NCBI GenBank assembly: GCA_902779445.1
Contig: CACZBM010000021.1
Coordinates: 1 to 51,253, forward strand
Direction of reading: 5' to 3'
Length of the DNA: 51,253 nt
Source of the DNA: an uncultured Lachnospiraceae bacterium
GTDB taxonomy: Bacteria; Bacillota; Clostridia; Lachnospirales; Lachnospiraceae
Shown in pieces: positions 44,112 to 51,253 of the stretch. The notes beneath the pieces are model-generated. The model saw only the letters and a list, made by a program, of their open reading frames with translations, made no database searches and was not told the DNA's origin. Within the stretch, counting starts at the first letter, position 1, and each line of letters starts with the position of its first letter. Both the position numbers and the translations under genes were made by a program.

Positions 44112-44915
44112 TTACCAACCCTGTGTTCCGTGTCCTGAATAGTGATTTAAGAGTGCATCCCAGTTGGCCTGGATCGTAGCGTCATCGGTATTCTTAACAG
44201 TCTTCCAATACTTATACACTTCTGCAACGCCTGCTGCATCTACACCGTGAAGGCTTACTGCCCAGCTGGGTAATCCGGTTCCTGCTGCGGCTGCAGCCTG
44301 ACTTGCTGCCACAGCTGCTGCATTCTGTACTGCCTTGGTATCAACCTTGGCTGCTGCAGCTGCTGCCTGCTCAGCGGCCTTGGCTGCTGCCTCCTGAACA
44401 GCCTTGGTATCAGCATTTGCTGCAACCTGCGTCACTGCCTGCTGCGCCTGGCTAAGAGCTGCTAAAGCTTTCTGCTGTGCTGCTGCATCAAGAGCAGGAA
44501 CTGCCGGGGTTGCTGCTGCGGGAGCTGCTGCCGTCTTAGCTGCTGAAGCATCTACCTGTCCCGTAACTGCATTGGGATCTGCAACCGTGGTAGCTGTGAT
44601 GGCGGGTGCAGGAAGAGAAGCCTTCTTTGCCTTTATTGCCTCATCTCCGAGCGAGTTGCTCACATAAACAGCGGTATATGTAGTATTAGCAGTAACATTG
44701 TAAAGGGATTTATCATATCCGCAGAAGGTAAAACCTCCAACTACCGGTACGGCAGGAGCTGTCACATTAGAGCCTGACGGTACATACTTGCCGCTGGTCT
44801 GTCCTCCTGCGATAAAGTTTACAAAAACCTGGGGTGCCTCAGCTGCCATTACCGGAACAGAAGCACTGACTATCATTGTTGCTGTGAGTATTCCTGCGAT
44901 TAACTTTCTGACCAT
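44112..44915 (-). CDS. Secreted Ala-rich protein with an InlB-repeat-like domain
   Basis: 267 residues. Signal peptide with probable cleavage after VPVMAAEA. Residues ~30-85 resemble a Listeria-Bacteroides (InlB B-type) repeat: VNFIAGGQTSGKYVPSGSNV, VGGFTFCGYDKSLYNVTANT, TYTAVYVSN. A long Ala-rich helical region (~90-215) includes two near-identical ~21-residue units, one starting TKAVQEAAAKAAEQ and one starting TKAVQNAAAVAASQ. A C-terminal Trp/Tyr-containing domain (SWAVSLHGVDAAGVAEVYKY, SGHGTQGW) may be a binding module. No sorting signal. It has its own promoter and terminator. Function unknown. Confidence 0.65.
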   Translation of the reverse strand: MVRKLIAGILTATMIVSASVPVMAAEAPQVFVNFIAGGQTSGKYVPSGSNVTAPAVPVVGGFTFCGYDKSLYNVTANTTYTAVYVSNSLGDEAIKAKKASLPAPAITATTVADPNAVTGQVDASAAKTAAAPAAATPAVPALDAAAQQKALAALSQAQQAVTQVAANADTKAVQEAAAKAAEQAAAAAAKVDTKAVQNAAAVAASQAAAAAGTGLPSWAVSLHGVDAAGVAEVYKYWKTVKNTDDATIQANWDALLNHYSGHGTQGW

Positions 44916-44987
44916 ACTAAAACCATCTCCATTCCCGTACGCATATTTTAGCGTACTAAAATCTGAATTCTAAACTGAACAGGGATG

Positions 44988-45016
44988 ATTATAATTTTAC
45001 ATAAGAGATAATACAA
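44988..45016 (-). promoter_or_regulatory. Promoter of the Ala-rich secreted protein gene
   Basis: Minus strand: TTGTAT (45011-45016), 17-base spacer, TATAAT (44988-44993). It lies 72 bases before the ATG. Confidence 0.6.
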
Positions 45017-45118
45017 GTAAAATTTTGCACAAACTTCAGAAAGCGTTGAATATGATCGCAAAACAATTACATGGTTTGTGATAACCATCGTTTATCGCCA
45101 GCAATAAAAACGAAGGTA

Positions 45119-45147
45119 TTTACAAATAACATCCGACACTATATAAA
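45119..45147 (+). promoter_or_regulatory. Promoter of the second metY gene
   Basis: TTTACA (45119-45124), 17-base spacer, TATAAA (45142-45147). It lies 31 bases before the ATG at 45179, with AAAGGAGG between. Confidence 0.6.
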
Positions 45148-45178
45148 AATAGTAATTCGAATAAAGGAGGCGCAAACA

Positions 45179-46462
45179 ATGAGTGAATACAAATTTGAGA
45201 CATTACAGCTGCACGTTGGACAGGAACAGGCGGATCCCGCTACAGATGCACGTGCGGTTCCTATTTATCAGACCACTTCCTATGTTTTCCATAACAGTAA
45301 ACATGCCGCAGACCGTTTCGGACTCGCTGATGCGGGTAATATATACGGAAGACTTACCAATTCCACACAGGACGTTCTTGAAAAGAGAATAGCAGCCCTT
45401 GAAGGCGGAAGTGCCGGACTTGCAGTAGCTTCGGGAGCAGCAGCCATTTCTTATGCCATACAGGCTCTCGCAGCAAACGGCGGTCATATCGTAGCCCAGA
45501 AGACCATCTATGGCGGAACCTTTAATCTTCTGGCACACACACTTCCTCAGTACGGCATTAAGACCACCTTTGTAAATATCCATGATCTTAAAGAGGTGGA
45601 AGAAGCTATCACGGATGATACAAGAGCTGTTTTCCTTGAGACTCTCGGAAATCCCAACAGTGATATTCCTGATATCGATGCTGTATCAGAGATAGCCCAT
45701 AAGCACGGACTCCCGGTTGTCATCGACAACACATTCGGTACTCCTTATCTTATAAGGCCCATTGAACACGGTGCAGATATCGTAGTTCATTCTGCAACCA
45801 AATTCATCGGCGGACATGGAACTTCTCTCGGTGGTATCATTGTAGAATCCGGAAAATTCAACTGGAAGGCAAGCGGAAAATATCCCAATATTGCAGAACC
45901 CAACCCCAGCTATCACGGTGTATCCTTCTATGATGCTGTCGGACCGGCTGCATTCGTGACATTTATCAGGGCCATCCTCTTACGTGATACCGGCGCAGCC
46001 ATTTCACCCTTTAATGCATTCCTGCTTCTTCAGGGAGTGGAAACACTGTCACTCCGTCTTGAGAGACATGCAGAGAACACAAAGAAGGTGGTGGAATTCC
46101 TGAATGATCATCCTCAGGTTGAGAAGGTAAGCCATCCCTCTCTTCCCGAGCATCCGGATCATGCACTTTACCAGAAGTACTTCCCGAACGGAGGTGCATC
46201 TATATTTACATTTGATATCAAAGGCGGACAGGAAGAAGCATGGAAGTTTATCGACAACCTGAAGATCTTCTCACTCCTTGCAAATGTTGCGGATGTTAAG
46301 AGCCTTGTTATCCATCCGGCATCGACCACACATTCACAGCTTTCTGAGGAAGAACTTCTCGACCAGGGGATCAAACCCACTACCATCAGGCTTTCTATTG
46401 GTACGGAACATATCGATGATATTATTGCAGATCTTGAGAACGGATTTGCGGCCATAAAATAA
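45179..46462 (+). CDS. metY: O-acetylhomoserine sulfhydrylase (MetY family), copy 2
   Basis: 427 residues. Same family and reaction class as the gene at 3795 but clearly diverged. Signatures: LQLHVGQEQADPATDARAVP, IYQTTSYVFHNSKHAADRFG, SGAAAISYAIQALA, VIDNTFGTPYLIRPIEHGAD, the PLP lysine in HSATKFIGGHGTSLGG, and HPASTTHSQLSEEELLDQGI. This version matches the common long MetY sequence most closely, so it is the better candidate for homocysteine synthesis. Start at 45179 because AAAGGAGG precedes it; the in-frame ATG at 45071 lies upstream of the promoter. Single-gene unit ending at a bidirectional terminator. No S-box or other sulfur riboswitch was seen upstream. Confidence 0.92.
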   Translation: MSEYKFETLQLHVGQEQADPATDARAVPIYQTTSYVFHNSKHAADRFGLADAGNIYGRLTNSTQDVLEKRIAALEGGSAGLAVASGAAAISYAIQALAANGGHIVAQKTIYGGTFNLLAHTLPQYGIKTTFVNIHDLKEVEEAITDDTRAVFLETLGNPNSDIPDIDAVSEIAHKHGLPVVIDNTFGTPYLIRPIEHGADIVVHSATKFIGGHGTSLGGIIVESGKFNWKASGKYPNIAEPNPSYHGVSFYDAVGPAAFVTFIRAILLRDTGAAISPFNAFLLLQGVETLSLRLERHAENTKKVVEFLNDHPQVEKVSHPSLPEHPDHALYQKYFPNGGASIFTFDIKGGQEEAWKFIDNLKIFSLLANVADVKSLVIHPASTTHSQLSEEELLDQGIKPTTIRLSIGTEHIDDIIADLENGFAAIK

Positions 46463-46478
46463 ATCCTTATAAAACGGA

Positions 46479-46502
46479 CGCCACCGGGTTCTCCCGGTGG
46501 CG
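46479..46502. terminator. Bidirectional terminator between metY and the aldolase gene
   Basis: Perfect 10-bp stem CGCCACCGGG/CCCGGTGGCG with a four-base loop, between convergent stops at 46462 and 46515. T-tracts are short on both sides (TTTTAT on the minus strand), so efficiency may be moderate. Confidence 0.8.
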
Positions 46503-46514
46503 CTTGTCATTTAT

Positions 46515-47561
46515 TCACTGCTTCAGTATTTCTATGAGCCGGTCTACATCTTCCTGTCTTGTTGCCCAGCTTGTTGCGATACGCATGATCACATGGGAAT
46601 CATCTATGTTTTCCCAGAATCCCATCTCTATCTTTTCAGATAACTCCTCTGACTTTTCTCTGCTTAATCTTACGAAGATCTGGTTCGTAGGTGAATTGAA
46701 AGCAAATTCGTATCCGTACTCAGCGAGGGCGGCTTTTATCCTTCCGGCAGTATCGATAGCATTCTGTCCGATCTTATAATACAGATCATTTGTAAACAGG
46801 GTTTCAAACTGTATGCCTGCAATGCGCCCTTTTGCAAGAAGCGCGCCGTGCTGCTTAATGATAGTAAAGATATGGGGGATGAAACCTTTCTTCGGTATCA
46901 CAACTGCTTCTCCGAAAAGAGCACCGCACTTGGTCCCTCCTATGTAAAACACATCGCAGAGAGATGCGATATCGTGAAGGCTTACATCATTTTCCGGACA
47001 GGCCAGTGCATAGGCAAGCCTTGCTCCATCCAGATAGAGCGGAATATCATTTTTATGGCAGACATCACTGAGCGCTTTTAATTCATCAAGTGAATACAGA
47101 GTTCCAAACTCTGTAGGGTGTGAGATATATACCATCCCCGGCATTATCGTATGCTCATTATTCTCATCCATTTTGTAGCTGTTTATGCAGCTTTCCACAG
47201 ATCCCGCGGTTATTTTCCCATTATTCTCAGGAAGAGTCAGAACCTTATGACCGCCGAATTCTATAGCGCCGGCTTCGTGAACGCTTATATGACCGCTCTT
47301 TGCTGCCATTACACCCTGATATGAACGGAGCATGGCATCGATCATCGTGGCGTTTGCCTGCGTACCGCCTGTCAGAAAATATACATCGGCATCGGGAGCA
47401 CCGCACGCTTCACGGATCTTCTCTTTAGCCGACTCCGTATATTCATCCAGTCCGTACCCTGCAGACTTTTCCATATTGGTATCCATAAGACGTTTAAGGA
47501 TATCAGGGTGCGCACCCTCCATATAATCAGATGAAAAAGACAGTTTGTTTTCGTTATTCAT
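46515..47561 (-). CDS. ltaE: Threonine-aldolase-like PLP enzyme (beta-eliminating lyase family)
   Basis: 348 residues. Fold-type I PLP enzyme of the threonine aldolase/beta-eliminating lyase group: FLTGGTQANATMIDAML, SVHEAGAIEFGGHKVLTL, YLDGARLAYALACPEND, and the PLP lysine in FYIGGTKCGALFGEAVV. The expected reaction is retro-aldol cleavage of L-threonine or allo-threonine to glycine and acetaldehyde. It begins 16 bases after trpZ, placing it in a tryptophan-responsive operon, so another beta-substituted amino acid could be its real substrate (inferred). Confidence 0.85.
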   Translation of the reverse strand: MNNENKLSFSSDYMEGAHPDILKRLMDTNMEKSAGYGLDEYTESAKEKIREACGAPDADVYFLTGGTQANATMIDAMLRSYQGVMAAKSGHISVHEAGAIEFGGHKVLTLPENNGKITAGSVESCINSYKMDENNEHTIMPGMVYISHPTEFGTLYSLDELKALSDVCHKNDIPLYLDGARLAYALACPENDVSLHDIASLCDVFYIGGTKCGALFGEAVVIPKKGFIPHIFTIIKQHGALLAKGRIAGIQFETLFTNDLYYKIGQNAIDTAGRIKAALAEYGYEFAFNSPTNQIFVRLSREKSEELSEKIEMGFWENIDDSHVIMRIATSWATRQEDVDRLIEILKQ

Positions 47562-47577
47562 TTTACTTCTCCTTACC

Positions 47578-48360
47578 TTAAAGCATCATCCTGTCATTAT
47601 CAAGCGCTCTTCCCGAAAGCGTCCTGAATCTGTCGACAAGATCCTGTACCGTCATCCCCCGTCTTTCATCTCCTGATACGTCCAGAATTATCCTGCCACC
47701 GTCCATCATAAGAGTGCGGTTTCCGAGTTCCAGAGCCGACTGCATATTATGAGTTATCATCAGGCAGGTAAGATTCTCCTTTTCCACCGTTTCCTTTGTA
47801 ATGGAAAGGATCTTATCCGCTGCAGCAGGATCCAGTGCAGCAGTATGCTCATCAAGAAGCAGGAGCTTCGGCGGATTGATAGTAGCCATGAGCAGTGTAA
47901 CTGCCTGTCTCTGTCCTCCGGACAGCAGCCCCATGGGATGCTTCAGTCTGTCCTCCAGTCCCATATCCAGACTCTTAAGGATCTCCCTGAATTCCTCTCT
48001 CTGTTCATTATTTATCCTTGAAAGCCATCCTCCCTTTCCCGCTGCGAGGGTCAGGTTCTCTTCGATACTCATACCCGGTGCTGTACCACGCATAGGGTCC
48101 TGGAATAGACGTCCGATATTAACAGCCCTTTTATATTCGGGAAGAAAAGTAATATCTTCACCATCGAGGATTATACTTCCCTTATCCACATAGAAGTTCC
48201 CGGATATTGCGTTAAAAAGGGTACTCTTTCCCGCTCCGTTAGCACCGATGATCGTTATAAAGTCACCGTCATTCACCTTAAGGCTCAGATCCTCAAGTGC
48301 CGGTTTTGCATTTACAGTTCCGGGATTAAAGGTTTTTGAAATATGGGATATCTCAAGCAT
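47578..48360 (-). CDS. trpZ: ABC transporter ATPase (putative tryptophan uptake, TrpZ)
   Basis: 260 residues from the ATG at 48360; an in-frame ATG at 48390 lies deeper inside the permease gene. ATPase domain: Walker A IIGANGAGKSTLF, Q-loop RLFQDPMRGTAPGMS, signature LSGGQRQAVTLLM, Walker B LLLLDEHTAALDP, and H-loop ITHNMQSALELG. Belongs to the transporter type with a TrpX-like binding protein and a ribose-type permease. The substrate assignment rests on the Trp T-box upstream, not on the protein. It overlaps the permease stop by eight bases. Confidence 0.85.
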   Translation of the reverse strand: MLEISHISKTFNPGTVNAKPALEDLSLKVNDGDFITIIGANGAGKSTLFNAISGNFYVDKGSIILDGEDITFLPEYKRAVNIGRLFQDPMRGTAPGMSIEENLTLAAGKGGWLSRINNEQREEFREILKSLDMGLEDRLKHPMGLLSGGQRQAVTLLMATINPPKLLLLDEHTAALDPAAADKILSITKETVEKENLTCLMITHNMQSALELGNRTLMMDGGRIILDVSGDERRGMTVQDLVDRFRTLSGRALDNDRMML

Positions 48361-49270
48361 TGTTCCGTTTCCTCTCCAGTCTTCCTGCATATAAAGGCAT
48401 CCTGCTCTTCAGATAAGGCCCGCTTATAGCAATTATTACGATCACAGAGGATACCAGCTTCAGCATATATGCCGGCATGTTGAATCTCAATGCTATCGTA
48501 TAAACTATCCTGAAAATGATGGCACCCAGTACCGCCCCTATGGCACCGGTGGTAATGCCGCCCTTTTTAAAAATGACCCGTCCTATAAGTAGTGACGCAA
48601 GGGCTATGGTTACCATTCCTGTACCTATATCGATATTAACGGATTTCTGTGACTGAGCCATCAGGCATCCGCTCAACGCAGTAAAAGCATTTGCAATGCA
48701 CAGGCCTACAATAGTGGTAAATGCTGGGTTAATGGAAGAAGACTTCACCATGTCGGGATTATTTCCGGTAGCCCTTATGGCAAGTCCCAGCCTGGTCTTT
48801 AAGAATACCGCAAGAAATGCCACAACAAAAGCCGCTGCTATAAACGCTATTATAAGTCTGTAGCTGTCAGAAAGGATGGTTCCGTCCAGAACACCTTTAA
48901 GCCCGGTAAATACGGTCTCCGTCTTATTCATATTAAGAAGTGACGCGTTTCCCATTATGGCTATATTAACGGAATACCACGCCGTATTAACTATTATCCC
49001 GGCCAGCAGGCTGTCTATACCCATCCTGGTCTGCAGTATGGCCACGATAAATCCCGACAGGACACCAGCTGCCATAGCCGCCGGAATTGAAAGAAACGGA
49101 TGACCTGAAATGGCGACCACTGCTCCCACAGTGGCCCCCATTGTAAAGCATCCGTCCGTTGACAGGTCGCACACATTCAGCATTGAATAACTGAGATACA
49201 GTGCCAGTACCGTAAGGGAACTTATAAGTCCCAGTTCCAAAGCTGTTTGTATAAGTGAATATGTCATCAT
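48353..49270 (-). CDS. trpY: ABC transporter permease (putative tryptophan uptake, TrpY)
   Basis: 305 residues. About eight to nine hydrophobic helices of the branched-chain/ribose permease superfamily (LISSLTVLALYLSYSMLNVC, TMGATVGAVVAISGHPFLSI, AIRATGNNPDMVKSSSINPA, VIVIIAISGPYLKS). Its first ATG overlaps the stop of the binding-protein gene (GAATGATG). Works with the binding protein at 49267 and the ATPase at 47578. Confidence 0.87.
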   Translation of the reverse strand: MMTYSLIQTALELGLISSLTVLALYLSYSMLNVCDLSTDGCFTMGATVGAVVAISGHPFLSIPAAMAAGVLSGFIVAILQTRMGIDSLLAGIIVNTAWYSVNIAIMGNASLLNMNKTETVFTGLKGVLDGTILSDSYRLIIAFIAAAFVVAFLAVFLKTRLGLAIRATGNNPDMVKSSSINPAFTTIVGLCIANAFTALSGCLMAQSQKSVNIDIGTGMVTIALASLLIGRVIFKKGGITTGAIGAVLGAIIFRIVYTIALRFNMPAYMLKLVSSVIVIIAISGPYLKSRMPLYAGRLERKRNNA

Positions 49271-50292
49271 TCAAAACTCTCCGCTGTTTCTATCTTTTCT
49301 ACCTTCGTGCAGAAGGGAGCATACTTCTCCGACAGTTCGTCGAAAGACAGACCAAGTTTATCACAAATATCGGTATTTATAGTAGCTGTTCCGTTATCAA
49401 ATGTTTTTACGGGAGTGGAGGCGGGATCAGCTCCGTTAATAAGGATCTCTGCGATCATATCCGCTGTCTCTCTTCCGAGGTTTGCGTAGTCTACTCCGTA
49501 TCCCAGGAACGCTCCGTTCAATGCGAAGGAGTCTGCTCCTGCATAATGAAGTATTCCGGCATCAGCAAGCTTTTCATATATTGAAAGCTCTGCAGTCATA
49601 ATTGTGTTATCGGATGGTGTGAATATTGCTTCCACTCCGTCCGAAATAAAAGCATCTACCGCAAGAGAAACCTCATCCACATTTGTTCCCGTGTGCTCCA
49701 CATACTCTATCCCGTGACTCTCCAGAAATGCCTTTGCGTCATTTATAGCTCCCGTAGATGAATCCTGTCCTGCGTCATAGAGAAGACCGACCTTTGAGAT
49801 ATCCGGGTTCTGTGCAAGTATTAGATTCATGATAGCATCTGTATCGAGCTGGTCTGATGTACCTGTAATATTTGATCCGGGAGCATCCATTGATTCTACA
49901 ATACCTGTTCCCACCGGATCTGACACAGCAGCAAATACCACGGGGATCTTACTGTCTTCGGTAGCAGCCTGCATGCTCATTGCAACCGGAGTGGCCACAC
50001 CCACCATCAGATCTACCTTATCTGCATTAAAGTTCGCAATGATCTGTGACAGAACATTTGAGTCCGCATTACAGTTATCGTAGGCTATTTCAAAAGTCAC
50101 CTTTTTATCCGTTTCGATCTCTTTAAGCCTGTTCTCGATATTTTCGACTATCTGATTCAGGGATGCATCATCCACATAGTTACATATGCCTATTTTGTAA
50201 GAGGAGTCTGCGCTCTTTTTTGCAGCGCCGCATCCGCATAATGAAACAGTGATCGCCAGTGTCATGAGTAGTGCAATAATCTTTTTCTTCAT
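49267..50292 (-). CDS. trpX: ABC transporter substrate-binding lipoprotein (putative TrpX)
   Basis: 341 residues from the ATG at 50292, which has AAAGGAGG upstream; an in-frame start at 50337 lies in the T-box terminator. Lipoprotein signal (MKKKIIALLMTLAITVSLCG, lipobox SLCGC). The mature part is an ABC_sub_bind-type periplasmic-binding fold: KIGICNYVDDASLNQIVENI, MVGVATPVAMSMQAATEDSK, PVVFAAVSDPVGTGIVESMD, FTPSDNTIMTAELSIYEKLA and YGVDYANLGRETADMIAEIL. Family members bind amino acids. Tryptophan is inferred from the UGG specifier in its leader. Confidence 0.88.
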   Translation of the reverse strand: MKKKIIALLMTLAITVSLCGCGAAKKSADSSYKIGICNYVDDASLNQIVENIENRLKEIETDKKVTFEIAYDNCNADSNVLSQIIANFNADKVDLMVGVATPVAMSMQAATEDSKIPVVFAAVSDPVGTGIVESMDAPGSNITGTSDQLDTDAIMNLILAQNPDISKVGLLYDAGQDSSTGAINDAKAFLESHGIEYVEHTGTNVDEVSLAVDAFISDGVEAIFTPSDNTIMTAELSIYEKLADAGILHYAGADSFALNGAFLGYGVDYANLGRETADMIAEILINGADPASTPVKTFDNGTATINTDICDKLGLSFDELSEKYAPFCTKVEKIETAESFE

Positions 50293-50330
50293 AATCTTGC
50301 CTCCTTTTATTGGGGACAGATGAAATTCCG

Positions 50331-50630
50331 AAAACAAAAAACCTGTCCCTTACAGTCAGTAACTGCTGGGACAGGTATCGTTTACCTGCGGTGCCACCCG
50401 GCTTGGTGCATTCCTGCACCCACTTAGCGCATACGGGTATGAATCCATACTGGCATATGCCGGACTTTTTTAACGGAGATCCTGACTCCGTCTCCCATAC
50501 TCCGGAACAGATCTCCGTTTCTGTTTGCCCTTAGAGGTCCATTCATTCCCACGTCCTGTATTGCAATCCCACCGCCTGCAACTCTCTAAAACAGGATGAT
50601 GTGAAAACTACTCACTCCTCATCAACGGTT
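50331..50630 (-). promoter_or_regulatory. T-box leader, tryptophan specifier
   Basis: Minus-strand leader before trpX. Stem I begins near GATGAGGAGTGAGTAG (AGTA loop-E-type motif), with AGAGAGTTGCAGGCGGTGGG in its arm. The specifier region GAATGGACC places UGG (Trp) at 50539-50541, followed by a purine. The diagnostic T-box sequence GGGTGGCACCGC is at about 50388-50399. The terminator ACCTGTCCC...GGGACAGGT plus a T-tract is at 50331-50376. Uncharged tRNA-Trp should stabilise the antiterminator and switch on trpX-trpY-trpZ and the aldolase gene. Confidence 0.93.
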
Positions 50631-50636
50631 TATAAG

Positions 50637-50666
50637 AACCTATCACAGGAGTATTATCATTGTCAA
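50637..50666 (-). promoter_or_regulatory. Promoter of the T-box/trpXYZ operon
   Basis: Minus strand: perfect TTGACA (50661-50666), 18-base spacer, TAGGTT (50637-50642) preceded by an extended TGA. It would start transcription near 50630, at the base of stem I. Confidence 0.5.
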
Positions 50667-50720
50667 GTATCATTTTTATTGCTAAAATAACCTTGATGTT
50701 TTTTGAAAGGTATTACTCAA

Positions 50721-51020
50721 ATGACTATAGAAGAGTTCGAAGAAGAAAATTATCTCCGGCTTTCAGTTGACGGAAAAATAGATGCCAATTCCTGCCAGGA
50801 ATTTACAAACGCTATCTTAAGTGCGCTTCAAAGAACAAATTCGCTTATCATTGATATGGAGAATGTAACGTACTTATCAAGTGCAGGATTAAGGACCTTT
50901 ATCCTTGGGCAGAAAACGGCCCAGTCCAAGGGTTCCGTTTTTTCACTCATCAATGTTCAGGATCCGGTTATGGGTATCTTCCACACAACGGGTTTTGATA
51001 AGATCCTGAAGATCTCTTAA
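50721..51020 (+). CDS. STAS-domain anti-sigma factor antagonist
   Basis: 99 residues from the ATG at 50721 (GAAAGG ten bases upstream; an in-frame TTG at 50703 is possible). One STAS domain: LRLSVDGKIDANSCQEFTNA, LIIDMENVTYLSSAGLRTFI with the conserved serine pair that is phosphorylated in SpoIIAA/RsbV proteins, and FHTTGFDKILKIS. In partner-switching modules such a protein is phosphorylated by an anti-sigma kinase and reactivated by a PP2C phosphatase. The convergent gene encodes such a phosphatase. The kinase and sigma partner are outside the window. Confidence 0.88.
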   Translation: MTIEEFEEENYLRLSVDGKIDANSCQEFTNAILSALQRTNSLIIDMENVTYLSSAGLRTFILGQKTAQSKGSVFSLINVQDPVMGIFHTTGFDKILKIS

Positions 51021-51022
51021 GA

Positions 51023-51253
51023 TCAGTTCATGATGAGGCACAGCATCGTCAGATCATCATACTGCGCTGCATTATCTGCAAATTCATCAACCGCATCACT
51101 CACCTTCTTCATTATATCCTGCGGCATATCATCCTTTGAGACCGCTGACAGTACTGATTCAAGTCTGTCCTCTCCAAACATGCTTTCATCTGAAGAATGA
51201 GCTTCCGGAATACCGTCTGTGTATACAAACACAGCATCCCCGGAAGAAAGAAC
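51023..51253 (-). CDS. SpoIIE/RsbU-type PP2C phosphatase, C-terminal part only
   Basis: Truncated by the window edge; 77 codons are visible. The segment SSGDAVFVYTDGIPEAHSSD, then FGEDRLESVLSAV, and the final AAQYDDLTMLCLIMN match the C-terminus of SpoIIE-type serine phosphatases, including the metal-binding Asp residues (YTDG, YDD). Its stop is two bases from the stop of the STAS gene. A phosphatase and a STAS protein side by side suggest one phospho-switch, although they are convergent rather than in one operon. Confidence 0.85.
   Translation of the reverse strand, partial: VLSSGDAVFVYTDGIPEAHSSDESMFGEDRLESVLSAVSKDDMPQDIMKKVSDAVDEFADNAAQYDDLTMLCLIMN

Noticed and set aside
44240..44420. Ala-rich repeat coding region considered as a non-coding tandem repeat
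   Set aside because: The frame is open throughout, with a signal peptide and a folded C-terminus. The repetition is at the protein level.
45071..45178. Upstream in-frame start for the second metY gene
   Set aside because: It precedes the promoter at 45119-45147, and the ATG at 45179 has a strong AAAGGAGG site.
45017..45178. SAM-responsive (S-box) or T-box leader before the second metY gene
   Set aside because: The leader after the predicted promoter is only about 25 bases, with no terminator hairpin or T-box sequence.

Overview
The window reads as a chromosomal segment of a Clostridia bacterium, most probably a Lachnospiraceae member of the Butyrivibrio type. Reasons: moderate GC, strong AGGAGG-type ribosome sites, a class III fructose-1,6-bisphosphatase, a DUF4317 protein, a T-box leader, an Amt-PII fusion, and the Firmicutes gene order ispF-cysE-cysS-mrnC-rlmB-sigH. 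No rRNA, tRNA, CRISPR array, transposase or prophage was seen. Gene content is mostly housekeeping and cell-surface.

Left part (1-13.7 kb). An M4-type metallopeptidase lipoprotein with a long structured leader; a palindromic repeat element; a propeller-like lipoprotein; a first O-acetylhomoserine sulfhydrylase (metY); a two-gene nitrogen unit (Amt-PII fusion, then purF) behind a consensus promoter and a terminator-bearing leader with an ANTAR-like hexaloop hairpin; an HD hydrolase; a small double-glycine-leader protein with paired cysteines next to a GNAT acetyltransferase; a CobW-type GTPase with a lipoprotein; a secondary alcohol dehydrogenase broken by a frameshifting deletion; and an asparaginase. 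A membrane hybrid histidine kinase follows on the + strand.

Centre (16.3-36.7 kb, all minus strand). Fifteen genes run in one direction with small gaps or overlaps. In transcription order: a chemotaxis receptor without a sensor domain, DUF4317, a lipoprotein, nagZ, ispF, cysE, cysS, mrnC, rlmB, sigH, a GGDEF/EAL protein, proC, then a three-gene module. That module is an MMPL/RND-family membrane transporter between two paralogous ~1050-residue secreted, membrane-anchored proteins. Each paralog has 11 Gly-rich GLUG-like repeats split 6+5 by a ~275-residue coiled coil. The reading frames overlap. This is the strongest candidate for an undescribed system: a cell-envelope exporter with two wall-spanning adaptor-like proteins.

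Right part (36.8-51.25 kb). A SNF2-type helicase (+); a minus-strand run of fbp (class III), an SPFH/stomatin protein, two small membrane proteins and an SGNH hydrolase; a secreted Ala-rich protein; a second metY (+); and a transport operon with a tryptophan-specifier T-box leader (trpX-trpY-trpZ and a threonine-aldolase-like PLP enzyme). The window ends with a STAS anti-anti-sigma protein facing a truncated SpoIIE/RsbU-type phosphatase.

The regulatory highlights are the Trp T-box, the amt attenuator and the M4 peptidase leader. Two palindromic element families lie between genes, and one of them supplies a misleading upstream ATG for a GLUG protein. Family names are from motif recognition by eye; no database search was possible.
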